A DNA stretch of 64,000 nucleotides from CAVXSP01 sp963764505 (GCA_963764505.1 CAVXSP010000001.1:3596001-3660000), one strand, 5' to 3'. Shown: positions 42,893 to 51,734, numbered from the stretch's first letter. Program-made: numbers and translations. The notes: generated by a model from the sequence alone, not told the origin.

Positions 42893-44255
42893 GCCGGGCG
42901 TGCGCGGCGATGACGTGCGGTCCCGGCGGACGCGGCGCCGAGCGGCCTACGTGACGGCCGTGCTCGCTCCTCCAGCCGTCATGGCGCTGCTCATCCACTG
43001 GTACGGCGTGAACCTGCCGTTCTCCGATGAATGGGACATCCTGGGGCTCGTGCTCCGCGCCTATCGCGGCCAGCTCGATGTCGCCTCGATCTGGGCGCAG
43101 CACAACGAGCACCGTCTGGTCCTGGTCAACGTGCTCTCGATCGTGCTGGCGAAGTGGACCGACTACAACCTCGTCGCGAACATGTATTGCGGGTTCGCGT
43201 TCCAGGCGCTGTCGCTGCTGCTCGTCTGGCAGCTCCTGCGGCTGACGATCGGCGCTTCGGATCCGGCGCTCGTCCGGCCCCTGACCGTGGTCGCGTCCTG
43301 CCTGCTCTTCTGGACCGCAGCCTGCGAAACGTGGATCTGGGCGATTGCCTCGGTGCAGTTCCTCTCGAGCGTGTTCTGGGCGGTCGCGACCGTGTGGGCC
43401 ATGGCGCGATGGCCGGCGGAATGGCGCGGCTGGCTGGCGGCGTGCGCCTTTGCCGCGCTCGGCGTGCTCAACTCGGCGACCGGCTTCCCGCTGCTGGCGA
43501 TCGTCGGGCTCGGAACCCTCGCGTACGGCTGGCGGCGGCGCCGGACGTTATGGGCGCAGTTGGCGCTGCTCGGAGTCGTCTCCGCAGTGCTTCTGGGGGT
43601 CTTCTTCTCCGGCTGGCGGTTCCCGAACGCGCTCGCCGGGGAGACCGCGCCGACGGGGCTCCTCGACAGGTTCGAGTACTTCCTCGTCTATCTGGGATCG
43701 CCGTTCCAGAGCCCGCTCGATTGGCGCCTCGGTCTCCTGATGGGCGCGACCGGCCTCATCGTGCTCGCCGTCGCGCTACGTTCGTGGCGGCGACGGGCCG
43801 CCGCCGACATCGCCACGATCGCGCCGTGGGTCCTGCTGATCGTCTACGTGCTCGCCAACGGCGTCCTGACGGCTTATGGCCGCGCGGCCCTCGGCCCGGC
43901 ACAGGCGATGGCGACCCGCTACGCGGCCATCGCGACGCCCTTCTGGCTCGCGCTCGTCGTGCTGACCGCCGTCCCCATGCGGCGACTGGTTCGCGAGAGC
44001 GCCCGTCCACGGGTGGCCGTTCGCGCCGCCTTCGTCGGCGCGGCGCTGATGGGCGCGGCCTACATCGGCGTCTACGCAGACACGCTCGTCAGGATGCAGC
44101 GCCACGCCCGCTTCATGCACCAGAGTCTGCGATACGTGCGGCGGTACGAAACGTCGAGCGACGCGATGCTCGCGCCGCTCTTCCCCGACCCCTCGCGCGT
44201 GCGGGCGCTTGCCCGCGAGCTCGATGAACGGCATCTCGGGCCGTTCGCGCGCTGA
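42882..44255 (+). CDS. Polytopic membrane protein, possible GT-C enzyme
   Basis: The 457-residue protein has about ten membrane segments. The first is followed by NLPFSDEWDILGLVLRAYRG, an acidic first-loop motif of the kind used by GT-C transferases, and WAQHNEHRLVLVNVL. CETWIWAIASVQFLSS and LNSATGFPLLAI are the best-conserved-looking loops. A short hydrophilic C-terminus follows. The GTG at 42882 overlaps the Wzt gene by 11 bp; an in-frame GTG at 42900 is also possible. It is the last gene of the exporter operon and is followed by a large palindrome. I infer modification of the exported glycan but cannot show it. Confidence 0.7.
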   Translation: MESEPGVRGDDVRSRRTRRRAAYVTAVLAPPAVMALLIHWYGVNLPFSDEWDILGLVLRAYRGQLDVASIWAQHNEHRLVLVNVLSIVLAKWTDYNLVANMYCGFAFQALSLLLVWQLLRLTIGASDPALVRPLTVVASCLLFWTAACETWIWAIASVQFLSSVFWAVATVWAMARWPAEWRGWLAACAFAALGVLNSATGFPLLAIVGLGTLAYGWRRRRTLWAQLALLGVVSAVLLGVFFSGWRFPNALAGETAPTGLLDRFEYFLVYLGSPFQSPLDWRLGLLMGATGLIVLAVALRSWRRRAAADIATIAPWVLLIVYVLANGVLTAYGRAALGPAQAMATRYAAIATPFWLALVVLTAVPMRRLVRESARPRVAVRAAFVGAALMGAAYIGVYADTLVRMQRHARFMHQSLRYVRRYETSSDAMLAPLFPDPSRVRALARELDERHLGPFAR

Positions 44256-44287
44256 GCGGAGCGCCGGCCAAGACCTATCTCGCCCTC

Positions 44288-44408
44288 AGGCGGTTTCGGG
44301 AACCGTGTCGTCCGCTGTAGGCCCGAATTCGAGCAGCGCGCCGCTTTGCTGGCGCGCGAGATCGCGAGTGAGGGCCAACAGCGCACGACACGGTTCCCGA
44401 AACCGCCT
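44288..44408. repeat. 121-bp palindromic repeat element, copy 1
   Basis: Perfect 24-bp arms (44288-44311 and 44385-44408, AGGCGGTTTCGGGAACCGTG...) enclose a 73-bp centre with further weak pairing. An inverted copy occurs at 54847-54978. The element lies between two converging genes, and the stop codon of rfbC touches its right arm, so it may also act as a two-way terminator. Confidence 0.92.
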
Positions 44409-44995
44409 CAGGGCGCGACGACGTCCCCGGCAGGCCCGAGCCGGAACGCCGGGCGCTTCAGGTACTCGGCCAGCGTCGCCCCCTGCCGATCGCGCGCCGA
44501 GAGCGTGGGATTCGTGAGGGGCCACGCGATTCCGACATCGGGATCGTTCCACGCCAGCGTGCCCTCGGCGGCCGGCGTGTAGAACGTGGTCTGCCGGTAC
44601 TGCACCTCGACCACCTCGCCGAGCGCCTCGAAGCCATGGGCGAATCCGGGCGGGACGTAGATCTGCCGCTTGTTCGCCGCCGACAGCACGGCGGACACCC
44701 AGCGACCGAAGGTCGGCGACCCGATGCGCAGGTCGACCGCGACGTCGAAGATCTCTCCGACCGTGCAGCGGACGAGCTTGCCGAGCGGTGCGGTCATGTC
44801 CTGGTAGTGCAGGCCCCGCAGGACGCCGCGCCTCGACTGCGAATGGCCATCCTGCACGAACGTCATCGTCAACCCGGCGGCCGCGTAGTCGCGCTGGTGC
44901 CACGATTCCATGAAGAACCCGCGATCGTCCTGGGAAAACGGCGTGTCGATGAGGACGACGCCGTCGAGCGATGTCTGCGTCACGCTGATCTTCAT
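44408..44995 (-). CDS. rfbC: dTDP-4-dehydrorhamnose 3,5-epimerase (RfbC/RmlC)
   Basis: RfbC epimerises C3 and C5 of dTDP-4-keto-6-deoxyglucose in dTDP-L-rhamnose synthesis. The 195-residue product is slightly longer than the usual ~180. It has the cupin motifs DDRGFFMESWHQRDY, the catalytic histidine in RGVLRGLHYQ (about residue 62), GKLVRCTVGEIFDVAVDLR, and VPPGFAHGF with the second active-site region. The start ATG at 44995 is followed by the typical KISVTQTSLDGVVLIDT. It is alone on the minus strand, far from rfbA (49145) and rfbD (51810). Its stop abuts the palindromic element. Confidence 0.94.
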   Translation of the reverse strand: MKISVTQTSLDGVVLIDTPFSQDDRGFFMESWHQRDYAAAGLTMTFVQDGHSQSRRGVLRGLHYQDMTAPLGKLVRCTVGEIFDVAVDLRIGSPTFGRWVSAVLSAANKRQIYVPPGFAHGFEALGEVVEVQYRQTTFYTPAAEGTLAWNDPDVGIAWPLTNPTLSARDRQGATLAEYLKRPAFRLGPAGDVVAP

Positions 44996-45049
44996 GAATC
45001 CCAAGCATCCTTCCGGACGTTCCGGGCCGCGATCGGCCGGGGCGCGCGG

Positions 45050-47833
45050 CTACTGAACGGTCACGAGGACGGCCCTCGCCTGGTTGAACGTGCCGGTGAC
45101 GGCGCTCCGCGCGTACGCGACGAGCAGGTACTGTCCCGCCACGAGTCCCGCCACGTTGTACGTATAGCCGGAATTCGTGAACCGCGCGGCCCCGAGGGCG
45201 GCGGCCACGTCGGGCCGGCTCCCGCCGAGCGCCGCGACGCCGAGGAACATCGGGGCGCCGACCACGCCGTTCGTGACGCCGTAGGCGTAGACGTGAATGG
45301 CATCCACGCCGGTGCCGCTCGAGGCGGCCCGATCGACGGCCCATCCGGCCAGGCTGAAGGGCGCCGACACCACGGCACCCATGATCGGGCGGTCGATCAC
45401 CATCAGCGGATCGGAGGCGACGACGAGATCGACAGCGCGTGCCTGATTGAACGTGCCCGTGACCGTGCTGTGGGCGAAGACCAGGAGCCGGTAGGCGCCG
45501 GGCGCCAGCGTGCTGGAGACCGGCAGCGCGTATCCCGAATTGGCGAATCGCGAGTCCCCGAACGCCGCTCCGACGTCCGGCCGCGGAATGCCCACGGGCG
45601 CGGCTCCGAGGAAGACCGGCGCTCCCAGATCGTCCCCGAGAACCGCCGACACGTACACGTGGACGACGTCGACGCCGGCTCCGGTGGTCGAGCCGCGGTC
45701 GACGGCCCAGCCGGACACCGTGAACGCCTGTCCGACCGCGGCGCCCGGCGTCGGACGCTCGACCGCCATCAGCGGGTCCGAGGCCGGCACGGTCACGACG
45801 ACGGTCTGCGCCTGGTTGAACGTCCCCGTGACGGTGCTGCGCGCGAAGACCGCGATCGTGTAGGTTCCGGAGCCGAGCGTCGAGATCGAGAGGGAGTAGC
45901 CGGCATTCGCAAACTGCGCGCCGAATGCGCCGGCGACGTCACTGCGCGGAAGCCCGTAGGTCGCCGCGCCGAGAAACTGCGGCGATCCGGTCGGCGGATA
46001 GGCGTAGACGTGCACGGCGTCGACGCCGGTGCCGGCAGGCGCGCCGAGGTCGATGGCCCATCCGATCAGCGAGAAGGGCCGGCCGACCACCGATCCGCTC
46101 GCCGGGGCGTTGATGCCCATCAGCGGATTGCTCACCGGCGCGGACGGCGCGACCTTCACCCACCATGTGCCCCAGAACGACGTGCCGCCGATGCGCGGCT
46201 TCGCGTACTCCTGAACCGTCCACATCGACAGGTCGTCGACCGGATCGACCTGACTGGCGCTGTAGTCACCCCAGCGGTTTCGCGGCGCGCCGAACGTCTT
46301 CTCGTAATACCCGTCGCCCTGCTTCGCCACGCTGGGCATCCGCATCGTGCCGGCGGGATCGGACCCGGCCCGGAGCGCGTAGGCCGCCGAGGGGAACTCG
46401 GACGCGCTGAACTCGGAGAATCCCAGCAGCACGTCGCTGTTGGCGTTCACGGCCAGGCTCGGATACGCGTACCACTTGCCGCCGTTGGTCGCAGTCGCGG
46501 TCGGGTCGTCGATGCGCCCTCCGTTCAGGTCGTCTCCGAACCGGTCGAGCGCCACCCATTGCGCGGCCGTGCGGGTGGGGCTCCCGCCGGCCGGCAGGGC
46601 GACGGTCTGCGTGTACCAGACCGCGCCGTTGCGAAAGACGGCATTGAGCACGCGCGCGTCGCCCGGATCGATTTCCGCCGTCGTACCCGTCGCCGGGTCC
46701 GGCGCCTGCGGCAGCTCGGAGCAGCCGAAGCACGCCGGATCGGTCCAGCTGCCGAGCAGGACGTGCGTCTTGAGCATGCCCTGCGTGTACTGCGGCGCGC
46801 CGGCCGAGCCGGTGATCGTGTTGAGCCGGTAGTTGCGGCCGCCGCTGCTGACGTGGACGGGCGCGTAGAGGACCGGCTCCGTGCTGGAGTAGGTCAGCAC
46901 CGGATGCACGCTGAAGTCCTCCGTCACGAACACCTGATCGGCCGGGACGATCCCGCTCCGGAGGCTGGCGTAGTCGAACACGTTCACCCGCGACTCCCGA
47001 AAGCTGCTCCCCGCGATCGAGAACATGTTGGCCGACACGGCCACCCACGTCTGGTTGAAGCCGAGCGTCGGGAAGTCGGCCCAGCAGCTCACGCCGCCCG
47101 CGCACGGGGTGGCGCCGAGCTGATAGCGCGCCAGCGTCCACATGCCGGCCGGGTCGTCGGTCGCCGACACGCCGACCACCACCGACGCGCCCGTCGACTG
47201 GGCGTTGGACGCGGCGGAGACGATGAATCGCGCCTGATAGGGGTCGTACAACGCGCGCGGATCGAACGGCCGGCCGGCGCCCACGCTCGACCAGAAGGCG
47301 TCGATCGACACCGTCGCGACCGTCGCGCCATTCGCCTTGTTGAGGATCCGATAGTTGTTGTTCAGCGTGTTGAAGATCCGCGTCGGCCCCACCGCGCCGT
47401 CGGTGTCGGGCGGAATGACCGAGGCGTGTGTCGTCAGGTTCGGAATGTCGTCGAGCCCAGGGAAGCTCGACAGGACCCCGGGAGAGGGGACGTCGGTGCG
47501 AATGGCGTCGAGCGGACCGGACCAGACGCCCTCGCCGAGGGGAGAATGCGGCTCCTCGTGCTCCCCTTCCGGCTGCGCGAACCCGGCCGCCGGTTCCAGC
47601 GCGCCGGCAGCCGACCGCGACGCCTCGAGTTGCGCGAGCGCCGAGAGGTCCACGACGGCGACCGCCGCGGGCGCCAGCGGCGCGCCGGCCACGGCCCCCC
47701 CGGACACGGAAGGCGCCTGGTCATCGAGCATCGTGCGCGCGGCTGGAGGGCTGACGGGCCAGCAGGTCGCGAGCGTGAGCACCGCGACGCCAAAGGCGGC
47801 AGGCCGAATGCGACACCTGAACAAGCTCGCCAT
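45050..47833 (-). CDS. Large secreted protein with propeller-like N-terminus and three GWAID domains
   Basis: The 927-residue product has a signal peptide (AAFGVAVLTLATCWPVSPPAA). The central part carries VIPPDTDGAVGPTRIFNTLN, FDPRALYDPYQARFIVSAAS and SATDDPAGMWTLARYQL. These are blocks common in secreted acidobacterial and myxobacterial proteins that look like beta-propellers, with DYSASQVDP and SFWGTWWVKV near residue 560. The final ~360 residues are three tandem GWAID domains ending at the stop. Possible catalytic residues were not recognised. An upstream -10-like box (47918-47923) and a ~400-bp spacer separate it from the divergent TauE gene. An extracellular adhesive or glycan-binding role is inferred. 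Confidence 0.78.
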   Translation of the reverse strand: MASLFRCRIRPAAFGVAVLTLATCWPVSPPAARTMLDDQAPSVSGGAVAGAPLAPAAVAVVDLSALAQLEASRSAAGALEPAAGFAQPEGEHEEPHSPLGEGVWSGPLDAIRTDVPSPGVLSSFPGLDDIPNLTTHASVIPPDTDGAVGPTRIFNTLNNNYRILNKANGATVATVSIDAFWSSVGAGRPFDPRALYDPYQARFIVSAASNAQSTGASVVVGVSATDDPAGMWTLARYQLGATPCAGGVSCWADFPTLGFNQTWVAVSANMFSIAGSSFRESRVNVFDYASLRSGIVPADQVFVTEDFSVHPVLTYSSTEPVLYAPVHVSSGGRNYRLNTITGSAGAPQYTQGMLKTHVLLGSWTDPACFGCSELPQAPDPATGTTAEIDPGDARVLNAVFRNGAVWYTQTVALPAGGSPTRTAAQWVALDRFGDDLNGGRIDDPTATATNGGKWYAYPSLAVNANSDVLLGFSEFSASEFPSAAYALRAGSDPAGTMRMPSVAKQGDGYYEKTFGAPRNRWGDYSASQVDPVDDLSMWTVQEYAKPRIGGTSFWGTWWVKVAPSAPVSNPLMGINAPASGSVVGRPFSLIGWAIDLGAPAGTGVDAVHVYAYPPTGSPQFLGAATYGLPRSDVAGAFGAQFANAGYSLSISTLGSGTYTIAVFARSTVTGTFNQAQTVVVTVPASDPLMAVERPTPGAAVGQAFTVSGWAVDRGSTTGAGVDVVHVYVSAVLGDDLGAPVFLGAAPVGIPRPDVGAAFGDSRFANSGYALPVSSTLAPGAYRLLVFAHSTVTGTFNQARAVDLVVASDPLMVIDRPIMGAVVSAPFSLAGWAVDRAASSGTGVDAIHVYAYGVTNGVVGAPMFLGVAALGGSRPDVAAALGAARFTNSGYTYNVAGLVAGQYLLVAYARSAVTGTFNQARAVLVTVQ
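45053..46130 (-). repeat. Three tandem GWAID domains (locus C)
   Basis: Units begin near 46130, 45778 and 45412 in reading direction. Each has PLM(G/A/V), a GWA(I/V)D core, VDAVHVYA or VDVVHVYV, FLGAA or FLGVA, R(S/P)DVAGAFG-like sequence, AN(A/S)GY or TNSGY, and STVTGTFNQA or SAVTGTFNQA near the end. The stop codon follows the last unit. Confidence 0.9.
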
Positions 47834-47917
47834 CGAGTCTGCGCCGAACGGAACCAACCGGCGACCGATGTCCGGCGCGACTGCGACGCGCGCGAACCGC
47901 CGCCGAAAAGCGGACGG

Positions 47918-47923
47918 ATTGTA
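47918..47923 (-). promoter_or_regulatory. Candidate -10 box (TACAAT on minus strand) for the secreted protein gene
   Basis: Read on the minus strand the sequence is GGTACAAT, about 85 bp upstream of the ATG at 47833. It matches the -10-like boxes at 5622 and 40624. A -35 element is not evident. Confidence 0.35.
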
Positions 47924-48234
47924 CCACGCACCTCCGGAGGCCCGCGGGCGCGAAGCCCGCGTGACATCGTCGCGCTGCGCGTGGTATGTACTCCGGGTCC
48001 GATGTCCTCCCCTGCCCTCCGCGGTCGCCCGTCGGTCGTCTGCTGCGCATGTCGATGCGCCTGTATCACGCCGGCGATCGCTGGGTGAGGGCCCGCACGA
48101 GTTTTCCCGTCCAGGTTTCCGTCCTCTCCCGCCGATCGATCGGCTGACCGCACCCGGCGACATCCCGCACCGGCTGCCCGGCGATTCGACAGCCTCGTGC
48201 CTTTCGGTCGCGCTCGTGTCCATCGGAAACGGAG
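47924..48234. other. Intergenic region between divergent genes, no gene seen
   Basis: This stretch separates the start of the secreted-protein gene from that of the TauE-like gene. I see no supported reading frame, tRNA or long repeat. It presumably holds the divergent promoters. GGAAACGGAGATG just before 48235 provides a ribosome-binding site for the plus-strand gene. Confidence 0.5.
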
Positions 48235-49086
48235 ATGATGAGCTCCTCCCTCGCGCTGCTGGTCGTGACGTTCGGCGCCGCCGTGGTGAACGGCGCGCTC
48301 GGGTATGGCTTCTCGTCGATCACCGTCCCGCTGGCGCTGCTGTTCCTGAGCAACCGCGTGCTGAACCCGGCGCTCGTGCTCGTGGAGGTGGCCCTCAACG
48401 CGTACGTCGTGTGGACGAACCGGCGCGCGCTTCCGATCGTCTGGCGCCGCGTCCTGCCCGTGACCGTGGGCCTGCTGCCGGGCGTCGCCGCCGGCACCCT
48501 GGTGGTCTCTCAGGTGAGCCCGTCCTGGCTGAAGCTCGCGACCTACGTCGTCCTGCTGCCGCTCATCATCCTGCAGACGGCCGGCTGGCGCCGGCCCATC
48601 AAATCGGAGCGGAGCGCCGGCTTCGTGTTCGGCGGCAGCCTGGGCGTGCTCTACTCGGTCACGACCATCTCGGGGCCGCCGCTCGCGATGGCGCTGAACA
48701 ATCAGGGATTCTCCAAGCAGGAGTTCCGGGCGGCGCTCGGCGTCATCCGCCTGGCGGAATCGAGCCTCACGGCGCTCGCCTACCTGATGGCCGGCCTCTT
48801 CACCGCGAACAGCCTGGTGCTGATCCCGCGCATCCTGCCGAGCGTGCTCGTCGGCGTGCCGATCGGGGTGTTCCTGATCCAGCACATCCACCCCGAGACG
48901 TTCCGCCGTTTGTGCATGAGCTTCGACGCCTGGATCGTGTCGTTCGGCATATCCAGCCTGCTCCGGGAGCTGCGTGTCATCGACGGCTATGCCGCGTTCG
49001 GCGTCATGGCCGTGGTCATCGTCATCGACCTCGTGCTCCTGTACCGGTTCTTCGCGCGGGTGAACCGGGTGGTCAATCTGGGGTGA
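48235..49086 (+). CDS. TauE/SafE-family membrane permease
   Basis: The 283-residue protein has about eight membrane segments in two similar halves. It has family sequences FGAAVVNGALGYGFSSITVPLALLF in the first half (the NGALGYG turn) and GGSLGVLYSVTTISGPPLAMAL in the second (the SGPP motif). TauE/SafE proteins are putative exporters or importers of small sulfur-containing or organic anions. The gene stands between a secreted repeat protein and rfbA, with no evident link to polysaccharide synthesis. GGAGATG forms its start region; ATG codons at 48235 and 48238 are alternatives. Confidence 0.85.
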   Translation: MMSSSLALLVVTFGAAVVNGALGYGFSSITVPLALLFLSNRVLNPALVLVEVALNAYVVWTNRRALPIVWRRVLPVTVGLLPGVAAGTLVVSQVSPSWLKLATYVVLLPLIILQTAGWRRPIKSERSAGFVFGGSLGVLYSVTTISGPPLAMALNNQGFSKQEFRAALGVIRLAESSLTALAYLMAGLFTANSLVLIPRILPSVLVGVPIGVFLIQHIHPETFRRLCMSFDAWIVSFGISSLLRELRVIDGYAAFGVMAVVIVIDLVLLYRFFARVNRVVNLG

Positions 49087-49123
49087 AACGGGCTTTGGGC
49101 TTTGGGCGCCAGCCATTTTTCGG

Positions 49124-49129
49124 TAGCAT
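49124..49129 (+). promoter_or_regulatory. Candidate -10 box (TAGCAT) for rfbA
   Basis: TAGCAT in GGTAGCAT is 15 bp upstream of the rfbA ATG. Two GGGCTTT heptamers (49090-49103) precede it. No clear -35 is present. Confidence 0.35.
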
Positions 49130-49144
49130 CAGGACCCACGTCGT

Positions 49145-50032
49145 ATGGCCCGCAAAGGTCTCGTTCTCGCCGGTGGCGCCGGCACCCGTCTGTATCCGGC
49201 GACCTCCGTCGTCTCGAAGCAGCTGCTGCCCGTCTATGACAAGCCGATGGTGTACTACCCGATCAGCACGCTGATGCTGGCCGGGATTCGCGACGTCCTC
49301 GTCATCTCCACGCCGCAGGACACGCCGCGCTTCCAGCAACTGCTCGGCGACGGGAGCCAGTGGGGCCTGGCGCTCCAGTACGCCGTGCAGCCATCCCCGG
49401 GCGGCCTGGCGCAGGCGCTGCTGATCGGCCGCGCGTTCCTCGACGGATCGCCGTCGGTGCTCGTGCTCGGCGACAACGTGTTCTACGGGCACGCCCTGCC
49501 GGAACAGCTCGCCCGCGCGAGCGCCCGGTCGTCGGGCGCGACGGTGTTCGCCTATCACGTCCAGGATCCCGAACGCTACGGCGTCGTGACCTTCGACGCG
49601 CAGGGCCGTGCCACGTCGATCGAAGAGAAGCCCGCCGCCCCGCGATCGAGCTACGCGGTGACCGGCCTCTACTTCTACGACGCGCGCGCCTCCGAGTTCG
49701 CCGCCGCCCTCACGCCGTCGGCCCGCGGCGAGCTGGAGATCTCGGACCTGAACCGCTGCTACCTGGAGCGCGGCGACCTGGCCGTCGAGGTGATGGGCCG
49801 CGGATATGCGTGGCTCGACACGGGCACCCACGCGTCGCTGCTCGAAGCGAGCCAGTTCATCGAGACGATCGAGCGCCGGCAGGGTCTGAAGATCGCGTGC
49901 CTCGAGGAGATCGCCTACCGCCAGGGCTGGATCGACGCCGCGCAGTTCGAGCGGCTCGCCCGCGCACTCGGCAAGAGCGACTACGGCGCCTACCTGATGC
50001 GGCTGCTCGAGGAGCCGCCGGAGAAGTCGTGA
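49145..50032 (+). CDS. rfbA: Glucose-1-phosphate thymidylyltransferase (RfbA/RmlA)
   Basis: RfbA makes dTDP-glucose from dTTP and glucose 1-phosphate, the first step to dTDP-L-rhamnose. The 295-residue product has the family length. It shows the nucleotide-binding loop LAGGAGTRLYPAT, SKQLLPVYDKPMVYYP, VLGDNVFYGH with the metal-binding Asp, and EEKPAAPRSSYAVTGLYFYD, ending with EIAYRQGWID. It is followed after 18 bp by a small membrane-anchored protein and then a DegT aminotransferase and rfbD, all in the same direction. Confidence 0.95.
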   Translation: MARKGLVLAGGAGTRLYPATSVVSKQLLPVYDKPMVYYPISTLMLAGIRDVLVISTPQDTPRFQQLLGDGSQWGLALQYAVQPSPGGLAQALLIGRAFLDGSPSVLVLGDNVFYGHALPEQLARASARSSGATVFAYHVQDPERYGVVTFDAQGRATSIEEKPAAPRSSYAVTGLYFYDARASEFAAALTPSARGELEISDLNRCYLERGDLAVEVMGRGYAWLDTGTHASLLEASQFIETIERRQGLKIACLEEIAYRQGWIDAAQFERLARALGKSDYGAYLMRLLEEPPEKS

Positions 50033-50035
50033 GGG

Positions 50036-50041
50036 TATAAT
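50036..50041 (+). promoter_or_regulatory. Candidate -10 box (TATAAT)
   Basis: A perfect TATAAT lies 9 bp before the ATG at 50051, straight after the rfbA stop. The transcript would be leaderless or nearly so. The region 16-18 bp upstream is GC-rich and has no -35 hexamer. Confidence 0.5.
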
Positions 50042-50050
50042 TCGCGGATC

Positions 50051-50596
50051 ATGCCTCGGAATCGTCTGCTCCTTGTCATCGGCATCGTCGTGGTGGTCGG
50101 CCTCGCCGGCTGGTGGTATCTCCGGTCGGGCCACGAGAACGTCGCCATCAACCTGATCCAGCAGTTCCCGGCCGCCACACAGCAGCCCAACAAAGAGGCG
50201 TTCTCCGTCTCCGACGTGAAGATCAACGACGACACCCGGCCGGCGATCGTGACCCAGAACCTGGCTGGCACGCGCATCACGTGGCGGGTCACGGTGCCAG
50301 ACGACGGCTGGCTCAAGACCAGCATGGGCATCCGCGAGGACGGCTGGACGATGGAGGGGGACGGCGTGCTGTTCAGCGTCGGGATCAGCGACGGGAAGGC
50401 CTACGACGAGCTGCTGAGCCTCACGGTCAACCCGTCCGGCAACGCCAGCGATCGACGCTGGAACGACGTCTCGCTGGACCTCTCGCCCTACGCGGGCGAA
50501 ACCGTCGACGTGATCTTCAACACCCGTTCCGGGCCGGCGGACAACCGTAACGGCGACTTCGCCGTCTGGGGCGATCCGCGGATCATCGTACGGTGA
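50051..50596 (+). CDS. Small membrane-anchored beta-rich protein, unknown function
   Basis: The 181-residue product has one N-terminal hydrophobic segment (LLLVIGIVVVVGLAGWWYL) and then an exported soluble domain. That domain has beta-sandwich features: ITWRVTVPDDGWLKTSMGI, FSVGISDG, DVSLDLSPYAGETVDVIFNTRSG, and the ending GDFAVWGDPRIIVR. This last pattern is seen in carbohydrate-binding or jelly-roll domains attached to glycosyltransferases and sulfatases. It sits between rfbA and a DegT aminotransferase. A glycan-binding role in the periplasm is a guess from fold and context. It has its own TATAAT box immediately upstream. Confidence 0.65.
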   Translation: MPRNRLLLVIGIVVVVGLAGWWYLRSGHENVAINLIQQFPAATQQPNKEAFSVSDVKINDDTRPAIVTQNLAGTRITWRVTVPDDGWLKTSMGIREDGWTMEGDGVLFSVGISDGKAYDELLSLTVNPSGNASDRRWNDVSLDLSPYAGETVDVIFNTRSGPADNRNGDFAVWGDPRIIVR

Positions 50597-50618
50597 CGCG
50601 CACGGCGCCCTCTGCACA

Positions 50619-51734
50619 TTGATCGTTCCTCTCCTCGACCTGACCGCGCAGTACCGGCCGATCCGCGACGACATCCGCGCTGCGATCGACCGCGTCGCCG
50701 ACGCGCAGCGGTTCATCCTCGGGCCCGAGGTGGAAGCGTTCGAGCGCGAGATCGCCGCGGCGATCGGGGTCGAACACGCGATCGGCGTCTCGTCGGGCAC
50801 CGACGCGCTGCTCGCGGCCCTGATGGCCCTCGGCATCGGGCCCGGCGCCGAGGTCGTCTGTCCGACGTATTCGTTCTTCGCGACGGCCGGCTGCATCCAC
50901 CGGCTCGGCGCGACCCCGGTGTTCGTCGACGTCGACCCGGTCACGTTGAACCTGGTGCCGGCGGCCGTTGCCCGCGCCATCACGCGCGCCACACGGGCCA
51001 TCGTTCCCGTGCATCTGTTCGGGCTCTGCGCCGACATGCCGCGGATCATGGAGATCGCCCGAGCCGCGGGCGTCCCGGTCCTCGAGGACGCCGCGCAGGC
51101 GATCGGCGCGCGCATCGGCGATCGCCAGGCCGGCACGTTCGGCGCGGCGGCGTGCTTCTCGTTCTTCCCGTCCAAGAACCTGGGCGCCTTCGGAGACGCC
51201 GGGCTCGTCGTGACCGGCGACGCGGCGCTCGCGCACGAGCTGCGCCTGATGCGGAATCACGGGATGGAGCCGAAGTACGTCCACGCGCGCGTCGGAGGCA
51301 ACTTTCGCCTGGACGCGCTCCAGGCGGCGATTCTGCGGGTGAAGGCGCCGCATCTGCCGGCGTGGACGGCGGCCCGACGCCGCAACGCCGAGCGCTACCG
51401 TGCGCTCTTCGAGGAGGCCGGCCTGCGTGACGTCACGCTTCCGGTCGAGCCGGCGGGCCACACGCACGTCTACCATCAGTACGTGATCCGGACGCCCCGC
51501 CGCGACGACCTGCGCGCGCATCTGATCTCGCAGCAGATCGGCACGGAGATCTACTATCCGGTCCCACTGCACCGGCAGCCGTGCTTCTCGGCGCTCGCCG
51601 GCGGAGGCCAGGCGGCGGACTGCCCCGTGGCAGACGCCGCAGCCGCGTCCTCCCTCGCGCTGCCCATCTATGGCGAGCTGACGACCGAGCAGCAGCAGCA
51701 CGTCGTGCGGGCCGTGGCCGAGTTCCATGCGTGA
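50619..51734 (+). CDS. DegT/DnrJ/EryC1 aminotransferase
   Basis: This 371-residue PLP-dependent enzyme belongs to the sugar aminotransferase family. It shows VPLLDLTAQYRPIRDDI, VSSGTDALLAAL, PTYSFFATAG, VPVHLFGLCADM, LEDAAQAIGA with the PLP Asp, and the Schiff-base lysine in SFFPSKNLGAFGDAG (about residue 186). IYYPVPLHRQPCF and LPIYGELT follow. It is a paralogue of the aminotransferase at 2972. A TTG at 50619 appears to be the start; no ATG or GTG is better placed. Located between rfbA and rfbD, it may aminate a dTDP-4-keto-6-deoxy sugar, but the substrate is inferred. Confidence 0.9.
   Translation: MIVPLLDLTAQYRPIRDDIRAAIDRVADAQRFILGPEVEAFEREIAAAIGVEHAIGVSSGTDALLAALMALGIGPGAEVVCPTYSFFATAGCIHRLGATPVFVDVDPVTLNLVPAAVARAITRATRAIVPVHLFGLCADMPRIMEIARAAGVPVLEDAAQAIGARIGDRQAGTFGAAACFSFFPSKNLGAFGDAGLVVTGDAALAHELRLMRNHGMEPKYVHARVGGNFRLDALQAAILRVKAPHLPAWTAARRRNAERYRALFEEAGLRDVTLPVEPAGHTHVYHQYVIRTPRRDDLRAHLISQQIGTEIYYPVPLHRQPCFSALAGGGQAADCPVADAAAASSLALPIYGELTTEQQQHVVRAVAEFHA

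Noticed and set aside
44288..44408. Simple rho-independent terminator
   Set aside because: The palindrome is far larger than a terminator hairpin, has no T-run, and exists as a second inverted copy, so it was called a repeat element; a terminator effect is still possible.
44636..48088. Very long open frame (1150 codons) on the plus strand
   Set aside because: It is antisense to the secreted GWAID protein and rich in Arg/Gly/Asp with no domain. High-GC third positions keep the opposite strand open.
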